The notes beneath the pieces were generated by a model. It worked only from the letters and a program-made list of their open reading frames with translations, had not been told where the DNA came from and made no database searches. Positions 33,138-41,986 of a stretch of DNA of 64,000 nt are shown here, piece by piece. Positions within the stretch are counted from its first letter, which is position 1; each line of letters opens with the position of its first letter. Location: the NCBI RefSeq assembly GCF_018613835.1, contig NZ_JAGGPM010000046.1, positions 112,941 to 176,940 on the forward strand, in the 5' to 3' direction. Both the position numbers and the translations under genes were made by a program. This DNA comes from Arthrobacter sp. ISL-5. GTDB taxonomy: Bacteria; Actinomycetota; Actinomycetes; Actinomycetales; Micrococcaceae.

Positions 33138-35828
33138 ATGGTGGATCAGCCCGCGGACGGCGTATATCCGGAATATTGGGAAGCCGATGTCGTCCTGCGG
33201 GACGGCGGGACGGCACATTTGCGCCCCATCCACCCCTCCGATTCCGACGCCGTGCAGGCGTTCCACACGGGCCAGTCGCAGAACTCCATCTACATGCGGT
33301 TCTTCGCGTTCAAGGCCAGGCTCTCGAACAAGGAGCTCAAGCGGTTCACGGAGGTGGATTACCGGGACCGCGTGGCCCTGGTGATCACCATCGGCGGGGA
33401 CATCATCGGGATCGGCCGCTACGACCGCCTGGACGATCCGGCGGAGGCGGAAGTGGCCTTCAACATCGCCGACGCCCACCAGGGCCGCGGCATCGGATCC
33501 ATCCTCCTGGAGCATCTGGCGGCAGCCGCCCGGGAAAACGGGATCCGCCGGTTCAGCGCCGAGGTCCTGCCCGAGAACCGCAAGATGCTGATGGTCTTTT
33601 CCGATGCGGGTTACGACGTCAAGCGCCATTTCGACGACGGCGTGGTGAGCTTGGAGTTCAACATCGACCCCACGGACAAATCGCGCGCCGTGATGGAATC
33701 CCGGGAGCACCGCGCGGAGGCGAGGAGCGTGCAGGACCTGCTGGCGCCGTCGTCGGTGGCTGTGATCGGCGCCAGCCGAAAATGGGGGAAGGTGGGGTAC
33801 CAGTTCCTCGAGCACATCATTGAAGGCGGCTTCACGGGGCCTGTCTACGCCATCAACCCGGAGGCGTTTGAGCTTGCCGGGATGCTGTCCTTCGGCCGGC
33901 TGTCCGAAGTGCCCGGTCCCGTCCAGCTGGCCATCGTCGCCGTTCCGTACGACGAAGTCCCCAAGGTGGTGGATGAATGCGCAGCCGCCGGCGTCAAGGG
34001 AGTCCTGGTGGCCTCCGCGGGCTTCACTGAGGACGGTGAGCGCGGCCTGGCGCGGCAGCGGGACCTTGTTCGGCAGGCCAGGGCCAACGGCATGCGGGTG
34101 ATCGGCCCTGCGTCACTGGGCATCGTCAACACCAATCCGGCCGTCTCCCTCAACGCCTCCATGGCGCCCGGCCTGGCCCGGCGCGGCGGACTGGGGCTGT
34201 TCAGCCAGTCCGCGGCCATCGGGGTGGCGCTCTACGCGGCGTCCAGCCGCCGCCGCGCCGGAATCTCCACCTTCCTCTCCGCCGGTAACCGGGCGGACGT
34301 TTCCGGCAACGACATGATGCAGTTCTGGGAGGACGACGCCGACACCACCGCCGTGGGCCTGTATCTGGAGTCGATCGGCAACCCGCGCAAGTTCTCACGG
34401 CTGGCCCGCCGGCTTGCCCTGACCAAGCCCGTCATAGTGGCCAAGTCCAATTCCATGGGCCTCCAGCTTCCGCCCGGGCATGCCGTGCGGACCACGCAGG
34501 CCCCCGCCGGCGCCTTGGACGCGATGATGCGCCAGGCGGGCGTGATCCGCGTGGAGACCATCGAACAGCTCATGGACGTGGCGCAGATCGTGTCCGGCCA
34601 GCCACTGCCCAAGGGCGCCGGAGTGGCGGTCTTCAGCAACTCGGGGGCGCTGGGGAAGGTGGTGGCGGACAGTGCGTCCGCCCATGGCCTTGGCGTGGAA
34701 CAACTTGTAACGGAGCTAAACCTCGACGCCGGCATGTCGCTCGCGCTGCCGGCCCTGCGGGACAGGCTGCGGGCGGTCCTCGCCATGGAGGCCGTGCACG
34801 CGGCGGTGGTGGCGTTCCTGCCGGCCCGCGGACTGACCGTGGACAACATCGCACGGGTCTTGGCTGAAAGTTCGGCCGAGGCGGGAAAGCCCGTGGTTGC
34901 GGCGTTCACCGGCATCCTGGACCCGTCCGTGTATGTGGAGGGCATGGTGGGGGAGGACGCCGGAACGTCGCCGGTCCCGTGCTACTCCAACCCAGGGGCG
35001 GCCGTCGCGGCCCTGGCTTCCGTTGTGCGTTACGCCGAGTGGGCAGGCCGGGCCCAGGGCCTCTTTGCCGAGCCTGACGGGTGTGATGGGGACGCCGCCC
35101 ATGCGGATCTGGAGAGGCTGCTGGCGGACGTCCGGGGTGAACAGCTGAAGGAACTGGATTCCGCGGACGCCGCCCGACTGCTGGGTCATTACGGTATCCG
35201 CGTGCTGCCTGCCGCCGGCTTCGATACTGCCGACGAGGCCGTGGAAGCAGCCGCAAAACTGGGTTGGCCGGTGGCGCTCAAGACCACCGATCCGACGCTG
35301 CGGCACAGGCTGGACCTGGGCGGCGTGCGGCTGGACATCCAGGACCCGGACTCCCTGCGGTTGAACATCCTCCAGATGCGCCGCTCCCTTGAGCCCTACG
35401 GATCGTCCTCCTTGGAGGTCCAGACGATGGCGCCGGTGGGCCAGGCCTGCACATTCCGCGCCATCGAGGATCCGCTGCTGGGGCCGGTGGTCTCCTTCGG
35501 GCTGGCGGGTGACGCCGTGAACCTGCTGGACGACTGGGCCCACCGGGTGCCGCCGCTGTCCGCCGCCGACCTCCGCGAGTTCATCCGCAGCCCCCGGGCG
35601 TCCCGCAAGCTGTTCGGCTACCAGGGCCTGCCCGCGGTCGACGTCGCCGCCCTCGAAGACCTTGCCGCCCGCCTCGCACGTCTCAAGGACGCCCACCCGG
35701 AAATTGCGCTCGTGGAGTTCAACCCGGTCCTGGCCACTCCCCGTGGGGCATTCATCCTGGCCGCCGACGTCCGGATCGGCAACGCGGCACAGCGCACCGA
35801 CAGCGCACGGCGGGCCATGCGCAGTTGA
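33138..35828 (+). CDS. GNAT acetyltransferase fused to ADP-forming acyl-CoA-synthetase-like domains (protein acetyltransferase type)
   Basis: 896 residues. An N-terminal GNAT domain (about 15-175; H-Q-G-R-G-I-G-S near residue 114) precedes a CoA-binding Rossmann domain (about 195-325), succinyl-CoA-ligase-like domains (about 330-640) and an ATP-grasp domain (about 675-890). The same parts occur in the lysine acetyltransferase PatZ/Pat, with GNAT at the C-terminus there. The catalytic His of active ADP-forming synthetases sits in an S-H-T-G-A-L motif; the aligned stretch here is T-T-Q-A-P (Gln454-Ala-Pro456), so the synthetase part is probably a CoA sensor rather than an enzyme. Expected to acetylate and silence acyl-CoA synthetases. 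Divergent from parC. Confidence 0.85.
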   Translation: MVDQPADGVYPEYWEADVVLRDGGTAHLRPIHPSDSDAVQAFHTGQSQNSIYMRFFAFKARLSNKELKRFTEVDYRDRVALVITIGGDIIGIGRYDRLDDPAEAEVAFNIADAHQGRGIGSILLEHLAAAARENGIRRFSAEVLPENRKMLMVFSDAGYDVKRHFDDGVVSLEFNIDPTDKSRAVMESREHRAEARSVQDLLAPSSVAVIGASRKWGKVGYQFLEHIIEGGFTGPVYAINPEAFELAGMLSFGRLSEVPGPVQLAIVAVPYDEVPKVVDECAAAGVKGVLVASAGFTEDGERGLARQRDLVRQARANGMRVIGPASLGIVNTNPAVSLNASMAPGLARRGGLGLFSQSAAIGVALYAASSRRRAGISTFLSAGNRADVSGNDMMQFWEDDADTTAVGLYLESIGNPRKFSRLARRLALTKPVIVAKSNSMGLQLPPGHAVRTTQAPAGALDAMMRQAGVIRVETIEQLMDVAQIVSGQPLPKGAGVAVFSNSGALGKVVADSASAHGLGVEQLVTELNLDAGMSLALPALRDRLRAVLAMEAVHAAVVAFLPARGLTVDNIARVLAESSAEAGKPVVAAFTGILDPSVYVEGMVGEDAGTSPVPCYSNPGAAVAALASVVRYAEWAGRAQGLFAEPDGCDGDAAHADLERLLADVRGEQLKELDSADAARLLGHYGIRVLPAAGFDTADEAVEAAAKLGWPVALKTTDPTLRHRLDLGGVRLDIQDPDSLRLNILQMRRSLEPYGSSSLEVQTMAPVGQACTFRAIEDPLLGPVVSFGLAGDAVNLLDDWAHRVPPLSAADLREFIRSPRASRKLFGYQGLPAVDVAALEDLAARLARLKDAHPEIALVEFNPVLATPRGAFILAADVRIGNAAQRTDSARRAMRS

Positions 35829-35871
35829 CGCTTAGTTAGCATGTGCCAAGCCGATCTGTGAAAATGGGAAA

Positions 35872-36609
35872 ATGAGCTCCCAGCCTCCCACCTCGAAGCC
35901 TCAAGCGCCCGACCACAGCCCACAGGCTTTCCACCACAGCTCACACAACCACAGCGCCCAGGGCCAGAGCCTTGAAGGCGCGCTCCAGCAGGCCGGTTTC
36001 TACCCCCGGCTTGTGGCCGACGTCGTGGACGACGCCCTGGACGGCCGCGACTGCGTCGCCCACCTCGTCCACCTGGAAACGCACTTTGACCGCGCCGAGG
36101 TCCGCCGGCACATCACCGTGCTGGTACTCACCGACGACATGCTGGTGATCACGCACGTTGACGACCAGCAGCTCGATGAGGCGGGCGAACAGATCGTGGC
36201 GCAGATTTCCACGGAGTCCGTTCCCGTGGCCCAGATCCGCTCGGTGGTGCTGAGCTACATGTACTCGCAGCCGCAGAACTACAAGCCGTCCGATCCGGTC
36301 CGCGAGGTGACCCTTTCCATCGCCTGGTCCGGCGGGCAGCGGCTCGACATGGGTCCGGCAAGCTGCGGGGACCCGCAGTGCGAGGCCGACCACGGGTACA
36401 GCGGAACCATCGCCCAGGAGGACATTGTCCTGCGCATCAGCGCCGAGGCGGACGGACTGCAGGCAGTCCAGGATGCCAAGCTCTTTGCGCGCGCCCTCCG
36501 CGCCGTGAACACGGGCTCGGCGGCTCCTGTTCCGCACGGGCTGCCGCCCCAGCCGCGTCCCCGCATGGGCGTTTTCTCGAACCGCCTGAGCCGCGGGCAC
36601 CAGCGCTGA
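35872..36609 (+). CDS. DUF5998 family protein
   Basis: 245 residues. The family sits beside an alkaline-phosphatase-superfamily gene in many Micrococcales; function unknown. A hydrophilic N-terminus rich in Pro/His/Ser/Gln (about 1-35) is followed by an alpha/beta domain with R-H-I-T-V-L-V-L-T-D-D-M-L. GGGAAA lies just before the ATG, and GAAAAT at 35860-35865 lies six bases upstream, so this too could be leaderless. One base separates its stop from the next start, so the two are probably co-translated. Confidence 0.75.
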   Translation: MSSQPPTSKPQAPDHSPQAFHHSSHNHSAQGQSLEGALQQAGFYPRLVADVVDDALDGRDCVAHLVHLETHFDRAEVRRHITVLVLTDDMLVITHVDDQQLDEAGEQIVAQISTESVPVAQIRSVVLSYMYSQPQNYKPSDPVREVTLSIAWSGGQRLDMGPASCGDPQCEADHGYSGTIAQEDIVLRISAEADGLQAVQDAKLFARALRAVNTGSAAPVPHGLPPQPRPRMGVFSNRLSRGHQR

Positions 36610-36610
36610 G

Positions 36611-37882
36611 ATGGTGCCGGAAAACGAATCGCCCTCTTCCGCCGCCCCGTCAACACTTCGCCGGGAACCGTTCGCCGGGCTGTCCCCGGCCGGGCATGAA
36701 CTGCCCGCCGCCCCGACCTACGGACGTCGCTCTGTCGCGGAGGTACTAAGCAGCGCAGCGGCGAGCCTCGGGCTGGACGGGTTCGAGAATGCGCTGGCGC
36801 TGCCGCCGGCCAAGCGCATCTGCGTGGTCCTCGCCGACGGGCTGGGCCGGAGCCTGCTCAAGCAGAAGTCCGCCCATACCCCGTTCCTGCGCGGGATCAT
36901 GCAACGCGGGCAGGGGGCGGTCCCCGTATGGCTGGATTCCGCGTTCCCCTCCACCACGGCGGCCTCGCTTGCCAGCCTGGGCACGGGACTCGCCCCCGGC
37001 CAGCACGGACTGGTGGGATACGACGTCCTGGATCCGGCCCAGGACAAGGTGGTCAACATGCTGGGCAACTGGGATGCCGGCGTGGACCCGCTGGAATGGC
37101 AGCCCTTCCCCACGGTCTTCGAACGGGCGGCCCAGCAGGTTGACGTCGTCACCGTCAGCCTTCCCCAGTTCGGCAGTTCGCCCATGACGCTCGCGGCGCT
37201 GCGTGGCGGCAGGTTCATCTCTGCCACCACATCGCACGCCCGGACCGCTGCCGCCGCCGAGGCGATGGCCGGGCCGGACTCCAGCCTCATGTACTTCTAC
37301 CTGAATGACCTGGACAAGGCAGGCCACCGCCACGGCTCCCAGTCGCCGCAGTGGGAGCATCAGCTTGAAGAGCTGGACGCAACCGTCAAACGACTGGACG
37401 CCGCCCTCCCGGCCGGGACCACGGTGCTGGTCACTGCCGACCACGGCATGCTCGACGTCGCCGAGGCGCAGCGCATCGACTATTCCGCCGAGCCCGCGCT
37501 GGTGGCCGGGGTCCGGCACACCGCCGGGGAGCCGCGGATGGTCCACCTGTACCTCGAAGAGGACGCGGACGGGAAAGAACGCCAGCGGCTGCTGGACGCC
37601 TGGCGCGGCCGGTTCGGCGACAGGATCTGGGCCTTCACCCGGGAGGAAGCCCTTGCTGCCGGACTCTTCGGCCCGGTCCGGCCGGAAGTCGTGGGGCGCG
37701 TCGGGGACGTGATGATCGCCGCCCGTGATGCCCTGGCGTTTTACGACACCCGCCGCGTCCGGCCGACTGCCCTAGAGGTGGTGGGTCAGCACGGCTCCCT
37801 GACCAAGGCGGAGCGGGAAGTGCCGCTGCTCTGCTTCCAGGCTGCCGGCAAGCCCGCCGGCCGGAGGGGAGCCCGTGGCTGA
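36611..37882 (+). CDS. Alkaline phosphatase superfamily protein (nucleotide pyrophosphatase/phosphodiesterase type)
   Basis: 423 residues. The metal-binding segment V-L-A-D-G-L-G near residue 77, the nucleophile region F-P-S-T-T-A-A-S near residue 115 (Thr as likely nucleophile), D-L-D-K-A-G-H-R-H near residue 232 and T-A-D-H-G-M-L-D near residue 276 are the expected two-metal ligands. No signal peptide is visible, so it is probably cytoplasmic. The substrate is unknown. Operon: DUF5998, this gene, tdk. Confidence 0.85.
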   Translation: MVPENESPSSAAPSTLRREPFAGLSPAGHELPAAPTYGRRSVAEVLSSAAASLGLDGFENALALPPAKRICVVLADGLGRSLLKQKSAHTPFLRGIMQRGQGAVPVWLDSAFPSTTAASLASLGTGLAPGQHGLVGYDVLDPAQDKVVNMLGNWDAGVDPLEWQPFPTVFERAAQQVDVVTVSLPQFGSSPMTLAALRGGRFISATTSHARTAAAAEAMAGPDSSLMYFYLNDLDKAGHRHGSQSPQWEHQLEELDATVKRLDAALPAGTTVLVTADHGMLDVAEAQRIDYSAEPALVAGVRHTAGEPRMVHLYLEEDADGKERQRLLDAWRGRFGDRIWAFTREEALAAGLFGPVRPEVVGRVGDVMIAARDALAFYDTRRVRPTALEVVGQHGSLTKAEREVPLLCFQAAGKPAGRRGARG

Positions 37883-38603
37883 ACTCGTCTTCTTCTCGGG
37901 CACCATGGACTGCGGAAAATCAACACTGGCGCTCCAGATGGACTACAACCACCGCGCCCGCGGACGCGGCGGAGTGCGGTTCAGCCGCAACGACCGCGCC
38001 GGCGGATTCCGCATCTCCAGCCGCCTCGGGCTGGAGACGGACGCCGTGGAGGTGGTTGACGCGACCGATTTCTGGGACGAAGTGGTGCTCCGCCGGACCC
38101 GGGGGATCCGCGTTGACTATCTCATCTGCGACGAGGCCCAGTTCTATTCGCCGGCCCAGGTGGAACAGCTTGCGCGGGTGGTGGACGAGATCGACGTCGA
38201 CGTTTTTGCCTTCGGGATCACTTCAGACTTCCGCACGCGCCTCTTTCCCGGGTCACAGCGGCTGATTGAACTGGCGGACCGCGTCCAGGTCCTCCAGGTG
38301 GAAGCCCTGTGCTGGTGCGGGCGCCGCGCCACGCACAACGCCAGGACGGTGGACGGCGTCATGGTCATGGAAGGCGCGCAGGTGGTGGTGGGCGACGTCG
38401 ACATGGCAGGCGAGGCGGCGTCCACGGACGCCGGCCATGTGCCGGTCGTCGGCTATGAAACGCTGTGCCGGCGCCACTTCATGCGCCGCGTCACCGCCCA
38501 CGGCGCCAACATCATGGCCCAGCAGGACCAGCTGCTCCCGTTCGAGGTTGACGCGTGCCTCTGGCACGGGGCCGGCGACCGGACCACGGTCGGGGACGCC
38601 TGA
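37875..38603 (+). CDS. tdk: Thymidine kinase, type II
   Basis: 242 residues; phosphorylates thymidine to dTMP in salvage. The P-loop G9-T-M-D-C-G-K-S16, the catalytic base Glu87 in C-D-E-A-Q-F, the lasso-type thymidine loop and a zinc site (C-W-C near residue 152 with C-R-R-H near residue 196) are visible. GTG start with GGAGGGGAG upstream, overlapping the previous gene by eight bases. Its last four codons lie inside a 20-bp tandem repeat. Confidence 0.93.
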   Translation: MAELVFFSGTMDCGKSTLALQMDYNHRARGRGGVRFSRNDRAGGFRISSRLGLETDAVEVVDATDFWDEVVLRRTRGIRVDYLICDEAQFYSPAQVEQLARVVDEIDVDVFAFGITSDFRTRLFPGSQRLIELADRVQVLQVEALCWCGRRATHNARTVDGVMVMEGAQVVVGDVDMAGEAASTDAGHVPVVGYETLCRRHFMRRVTAHGANIMAQQDQLLPFEVDACLWHGAGDRTTVGDA

Positions 38604-38663
38604 GGACGAGCCGGGTCGCCTGAGCGGGAACCGGGTCGCCTGGGCAGACTCCGGGTGCCTACG
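38591..38663. repeat. 20-bp tandem repeat across the tdk stop codon
   Basis: Units start at 38591, 38611, 38631 and 38651, each beginning CSGGG and containing CGCCTG at the same phase (the last is shortened to about 13 bases). The core CCGGGTCGCCTG is identical in units 2 and 3. It fills the gap between tdk and the convergent sepH gene. There is no obvious terminator hairpin. Confidence 0.7.
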
Positions 38664-38669
38664 TTTGGT

Positions 38670-40085
38670 TCAGTCGCCCCTGGTGCCGAAGACGATTTCG
38701 TCCCAGCTGGGAACGCTGGAGCGCTTCGGCCTCGATGGCTGGCGTTCAGGTTCATCCCGGTCCTGATCCGGGCGGGGCGTGGTTCCCTGGCCCGGCTGTG
38801 TCCGGTTGCCTTCCAACCGGCGGCGGGGAGCCCCGCGGCCCAGCAATTCATCCAGACCGACGTTGCCGGCCGCAGGCCGTTGCGGGCCCTCGGCGGGACG
38901 GTCCGCCGCGACGTCGTCGGCAGCAGGACCCGCCGGACCCGCCGGCGAAGCTGCGGGGGTGTCCTTACCCGCCGTGCTGACCGGGCGCAGCCGGGACGGG
39001 ACAATGGTGATTTCCCGCGTGTCTGTGCTGACGCCGTCGTGAAGTTTCAGGGAATCGTCATCGGCGTCCTGGTGCTGTGGCGCGAGGCTGAGACGGGACA
39101 GCATCGAGGGCCGGCCGTCGCGCCGGCGGCCCGGCTGGCCGAACTGGGCGGCCGGGGAGTCGGACAGATCCGCTTCGGCCGATTCCGGTTCCTGTTCTTC
39201 CGGCTCCGCGTCGGTGTCGACGGCGGCAGGAACTTCCGAGGGCCTCGGATGGGCCGCGGGGACGCCGTTGGTCAGCAGCAGGGCAAGGGCGTCATCGCCG
39301 TCCTCGTCCACGCCGATTCGCTGGCCCCGCCGGGAGCGCAGCATGTCCAGGAGGCCGTCGGGGTCCTTCTTCGGCTCTGCTCCGGTGCGGGCCGCGGCCT
39401 CGGCATCGGTTTCAAAATCAAAGGGCCGGTCGGACACGGCGGAGAGCCGGCGGGCGGGCACCGGCCCGTCCAGGGGCTCCAGTTCGCTGAGCTGCTGCGC
39501 CCAGCGGTTGGCGTTCTGCAGGGACTTGCGCGAGGGATTGAACGTCCACATGGCCGGGGGTTCTTCGCCGATGCTGGCGTGGCCGCCCGGCGCAACCTCG
39601 AACCTGGCCACTACCGTCCAGGTGCCGTCGGGCCGCCGCCAGGAATCCCACTCAAGCGAGGACGAGTCAATGCCGTGGGCGGTGAGCCTGTGGGCCACCA
39701 TGTCGGCCAGCGTGGCGGGGTTGTCACCGAACGCCGACCGGTAGATGTCGTGCCCGGGGGGCGGCGAAGCGACTTCCACCTTGCGGGCCTGCTGGGCAAC
39801 GTATTCGCGCTCGGCCAGGACCGGTCCCTCGTAACGTTCAACTTTTTCGAGCGGCATGCCCGAAGCCGCCGCCACCTCCGCAGCTGTGGAGCCGCTGCGG
39901 ATCCTGGCCTGGATGTCGCGGGGGGACATGGCCACAGCGCTGCCCGCCGATGTCCGCACCGAGGGCCGGCTGGCAGCCATCCGTAATGCTTCGTTGATCG
40001 GCAACTGGAACATTTCGCCGCCGGTGCCGCTTAACAGGAGATGCTCCCCGTCGTCGTGGACGCCTACAAGCCGTAGATCCTGCAT
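38670..40085 (-). CDS. sepH: Septation protein SepH
   Basis: 471 residues. The N-terminal DUF3071 domain (about 1-190) contains a helix-turn-helix-like segment (S-T-A-A-E-V-A-A-A-S-G-M-P near residue 65), and a long charged, probably disordered C-terminus follows. In Streptomyces and mycobacteria SepH promotes FtsZ filament assembly at division sites. The ATG at 40085 is chosen over the frame start at 40130 because GGAGG lies six bases before it and homologues begin M-Q-D-L-R-L-V-G. Divergent from the DUF4193 gene. Confidence 0.9.
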   Translation of the reverse strand: MQDLRLVGVHDDGEHLLLSGTGGEMFQLPINEALRMAASRPSVRTSAGSAVAMSPRDIQARIRSGSTAAEVAAASGMPLEKVERYEGPVLAEREYVAQQARKVEVASPPPGHDIYRSAFGDNPATLADMVAHRLTAHGIDSSSLEWDSWRRPDGTWTVVARFEVAPGGHASIGEEPPAMWTFNPSRKSLQNANRWAQQLSELEPLDGPVPARRLSAVSDRPFDFETDAEAAARTGAEPKKDPDGLLDMLRSRRGQRIGVDEDGDDALALLLTNGVPAAHPRPSEVPAAVDTDAEPEEQEPESAEADLSDSPAAQFGQPGRRRDGRPSMLSRLSLAPQHQDADDDSLKLHDGVSTDTREITIVPSRLRPVSTAGKDTPAASPAGPAGPAADDVAADRPAEGPQRPAAGNVGLDELLGRGAPRRRLEGNRTQPGQGTTPRPDQDRDEPERQPSRPKRSSVPSWDEIVFGTRGD

Positions 40086-40257
40086 TACAATCCTCCACCC
40101 TGGCATTACTATCAATCGAAACTCTGCCACTCAAGGCGGTCGTTTCCTGTTAGGACGGAGGGCGCGCCGCGATATTCCGGGACTTTCGGTGCCGCAGGGC
40201 GGAAGCGTGGACGGTCTTTGGTTCCGCTCTGGCTTTTCCTTGCGGCATAGGGAAAAA

Positions 40258-40278
40258 TGTGCCCGTGATCCGGGCACA
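40258..40278. promoter_or_regulatory. Inverted repeat TGTGCCCG-N5-CGGGCACA
   Basis: A perfect eight-base-arm palindrome in the 262-base divergent region between sepH and the DUF4193 gene, 70 bases before the latter. It could be an operator or a hairpin; the rest of the region shows no gene. Confidence 0.45.
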
Positions 40279-40347
40279 AATTGGCGGCATTCGGTGTTGT
40301 GTACGGTGAATTAATCAAGCGAGTCGACGGAGCGTGAGCAGCAGACC

Positions 40348-40647
40348 ATGGCGACAGATTACGATGCGCCGAGGAAATCCGAAGAGGACCTCAATGAGGA
40401 TTCAATTGAGGAGCTGAAAACCCGCCGCGCCGATAAACCGACGGCAGTCGTCGAAGAGGACGAAGCCGACCTCGCCGAAGGTTACGAGCTGCCGGGGGCG
40501 GACCTGTCGGGTGAAGAACTGCTGGTCCGCGTCATGCCGGCCCAGGCTGATGAGTTCACGTGTTCCTCATGCTTCCTGGTACGCCACCGCTCGCAGATCG
40601 CCCGCGAAAAGGACGGCCGCTTTTACTGCAAAGACTGCGAAGGCTAG
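40348..40647 (+). CDS. DUF4193 domain-containing zinc-ribbon protein
   Basis: 99 residues with an acidic N-terminal half and a C-terminal zinc ribbon: Cys72-x2-Cys75 and Cys94-x2-Cys97. Conserved across actinobacteria next to dut and DUF3093, with no known function (the mycobacterial homologue is, from memory, Rv2699c). The ATG at 40348 is the only sensible start; the ribosome-binding site is weak. Confidence 0.88.
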   Translation: MATDYDAPRKSEEDLNEDSIEELKTRRADKPTAVVEEDEADLAEGYELPGADLSGEELLVRVMPAQADEFTCSSCFLVRHRSQIAREKDGRFYCKDCEG

Positions 40648-40704
40648 GACTATTTCCCGGCCTATTTCCGGCTTACTTTCCGGGCAGCTTCTTTTCCCGG
40701 GGGC

Positions 40705-41193
40705 TTATTTTCTAATCAGCGCGGCCACGAGTTCGTCCGGGCGGCGCGTGGAAGTCAGCCAATACGGAGTGGGGTCCGAGGGGTCGGTGATTTCGATTCG
40801 CACCACGGGATCGATCCAGCCGCGGATGCAAAGGTATGCGAGGCCGTTCAGGCGCGTTCCGCGTTCCGCCGTCGCCTCGCTGCCGCGGTAGGCCACGGCC
40901 TGTCCCGTCAGGCCGCGCTCAATACTTGCCCGGCCCACCTGCAGCCGTCCGGCTGTCACGGTCACGGCAGGGGTGGACAGGATCAGCAGGACCGCCTCGA
41001 TGGCGAAAAGCACGCCGGCGGCCGTTAGTCCGGCCGCCAGGCTGATGGGCGCAAAGACAAGGATGCCCGCGCCGGCGATGCCCGCCGCGACCAGCCAGAT
41101 CCAGACGCCGGGCCACAGCTTTTCGGTGAAAAGAACGGTTTCATCGGGGGAGGACTGGTGGGGGGCAGGCACGGCTGCGCTTGAATCGGGCAT
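40705..41193 (-). CDS. DUF3093 domain-containing membrane protein
   Basis: 162 residues. Two membrane helices (about 28-50 and 54-74) and a C-terminal domain with W-I-D-P-V-V-R-I and T-S-T-R-R-P-D-E-L, as in DUF3093 proteins. Function unknown. The start at 41193 is chosen because the frame further upstream (to 42102) runs antisense through dut and DUF3710. Divergent from dut, an arrangement shared with relatives. Confidence 0.82.
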   Translation of the reverse strand: MPDSSAAVPAPHQSSPDETVLFTEKLWPGVWIWLVAAGIAGAGILVFAPISLAAGLTAAGVLFAIEAVLLILSTPAVTVTAGRLQVGRASIERGLTGQAVAYRGSEATAERGTRLNGLAYLCIRGWIDPVVRIEITDPSDPTPYWLTSTRRPDELVAALIRK

Positions 41194-41301
41194 GCACCCA
41201 GCTTTCCATCTTTGCGGTGTCTTTTCATCCCGCTCGGACCGGCCCTTGCCGCCCCGGGGCAGGTAGGAGTATGCACCGCGCGGGCGATAGAGTGAGGGAC
41301 T

Positions 41302-41862
41302 GTGACTGACGAAGCAACACCTCTTACGCCTCCGCCGCATGCAGCGGCACCCGCCGCCCCGGCAGAGCCCACTCCGGCGGAGCCCGCACCGGCAGGGTTC
41401 GGAGCGCCAACAGTGCAGGTTCAATTGAAAATGCTCGACGCCGGCCTGGAAGCGCCGTCCTACGCCCACCCCGGTGACGCCGGAGCCGATTTGCGGGCCC
41501 GCGAGGATGTTGTGCTGGAGCCTGGCGAACGGCGGCTGGTGCCGACCGGCGTCTCCATAGCCCTTCCGCACGGCTTTGTGGCCCTGATCCACCCGCGCTC
41601 GGGCCTCGCAACGAAACACGGGCTGACAGTGGTTAACGCGCCGGGAACCGTCGATGCGGGCTACCGCGGCGAAATCGCCGTGACGTTGCTGAACACCGAC
41701 CGGGAGCAGGCCATAGAACTGCGCCGCGGCGATAGAATTGCACAGATGGTCATCCAGCGCGTGGAGCATGCGCAGTTCGTCGCCGTGGGGGAGTTGAACG
41801 ACTCCGTCCGCGGTGCCGGAGGCTTCGGCTCCACGGGCGGCTTCGCCGTTCCGGGCGCCTAG
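41302..41862 (+). CDS. dut: dUTP diphosphatase
   Basis: 186 residues; hydrolyses dUTP to dUMP and PPi, keeping uracil out of DNA and supplying dTMP synthesis. The trimeric dUTPase motifs are in order: D-A-G-A-D-L near residue 63, R-S-G-L-A near 99, G-x-V-D-A-G-Y-R-G near 117, R-G-D-R-I-A-Q near 142 and the C-terminal G-x-G-G-F-G-S-T-G that closes over the site. The first 36 residues are an extra Ala/Pro/Glu-rich tail. GTG start; GAGGG five bases upstream, with TAGAGT eight bases upstream as a possible -10. Confidence 0.95.
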   Translation: MTDEATPLTPPPHAAAPAAPAEPTPAEPAPAGFGAPTVQVQLKMLDAGLEAPSYAHPGDAGADLRAREDVVLEPGERRLVPTGVSIALPHGFVALIHPRSGLATKHGLTVVNAPGTVDAGYRGEIAVTLLNTDREQAIELRRGDRIAQMVIQRVEHAQFVAVGELNDSVRGAGGFGSTGGFAVPGA

Positions 41863-41986
41863 CTTCACCGGACACCCCGAGCGTTCCGTGAGGGCGAAGC
41901 CTCCCGTGACGCCGCCGGCGGTCAGCAAGACATGACGCGGCGCCTGCGGGGCCGGCGCGACAAGATCACAACTAAGGAGACAACCC

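Noticed and set aside
40066..40078. CTAC-AAGCC-GTAG, another possible BlaI-type site
   Set aside because: It lies inside the first codons of sepH, and only the inner arm bases match (GCCTAC/GTAGAT instead of TTCTAC/GTAGAA). Probably chance.
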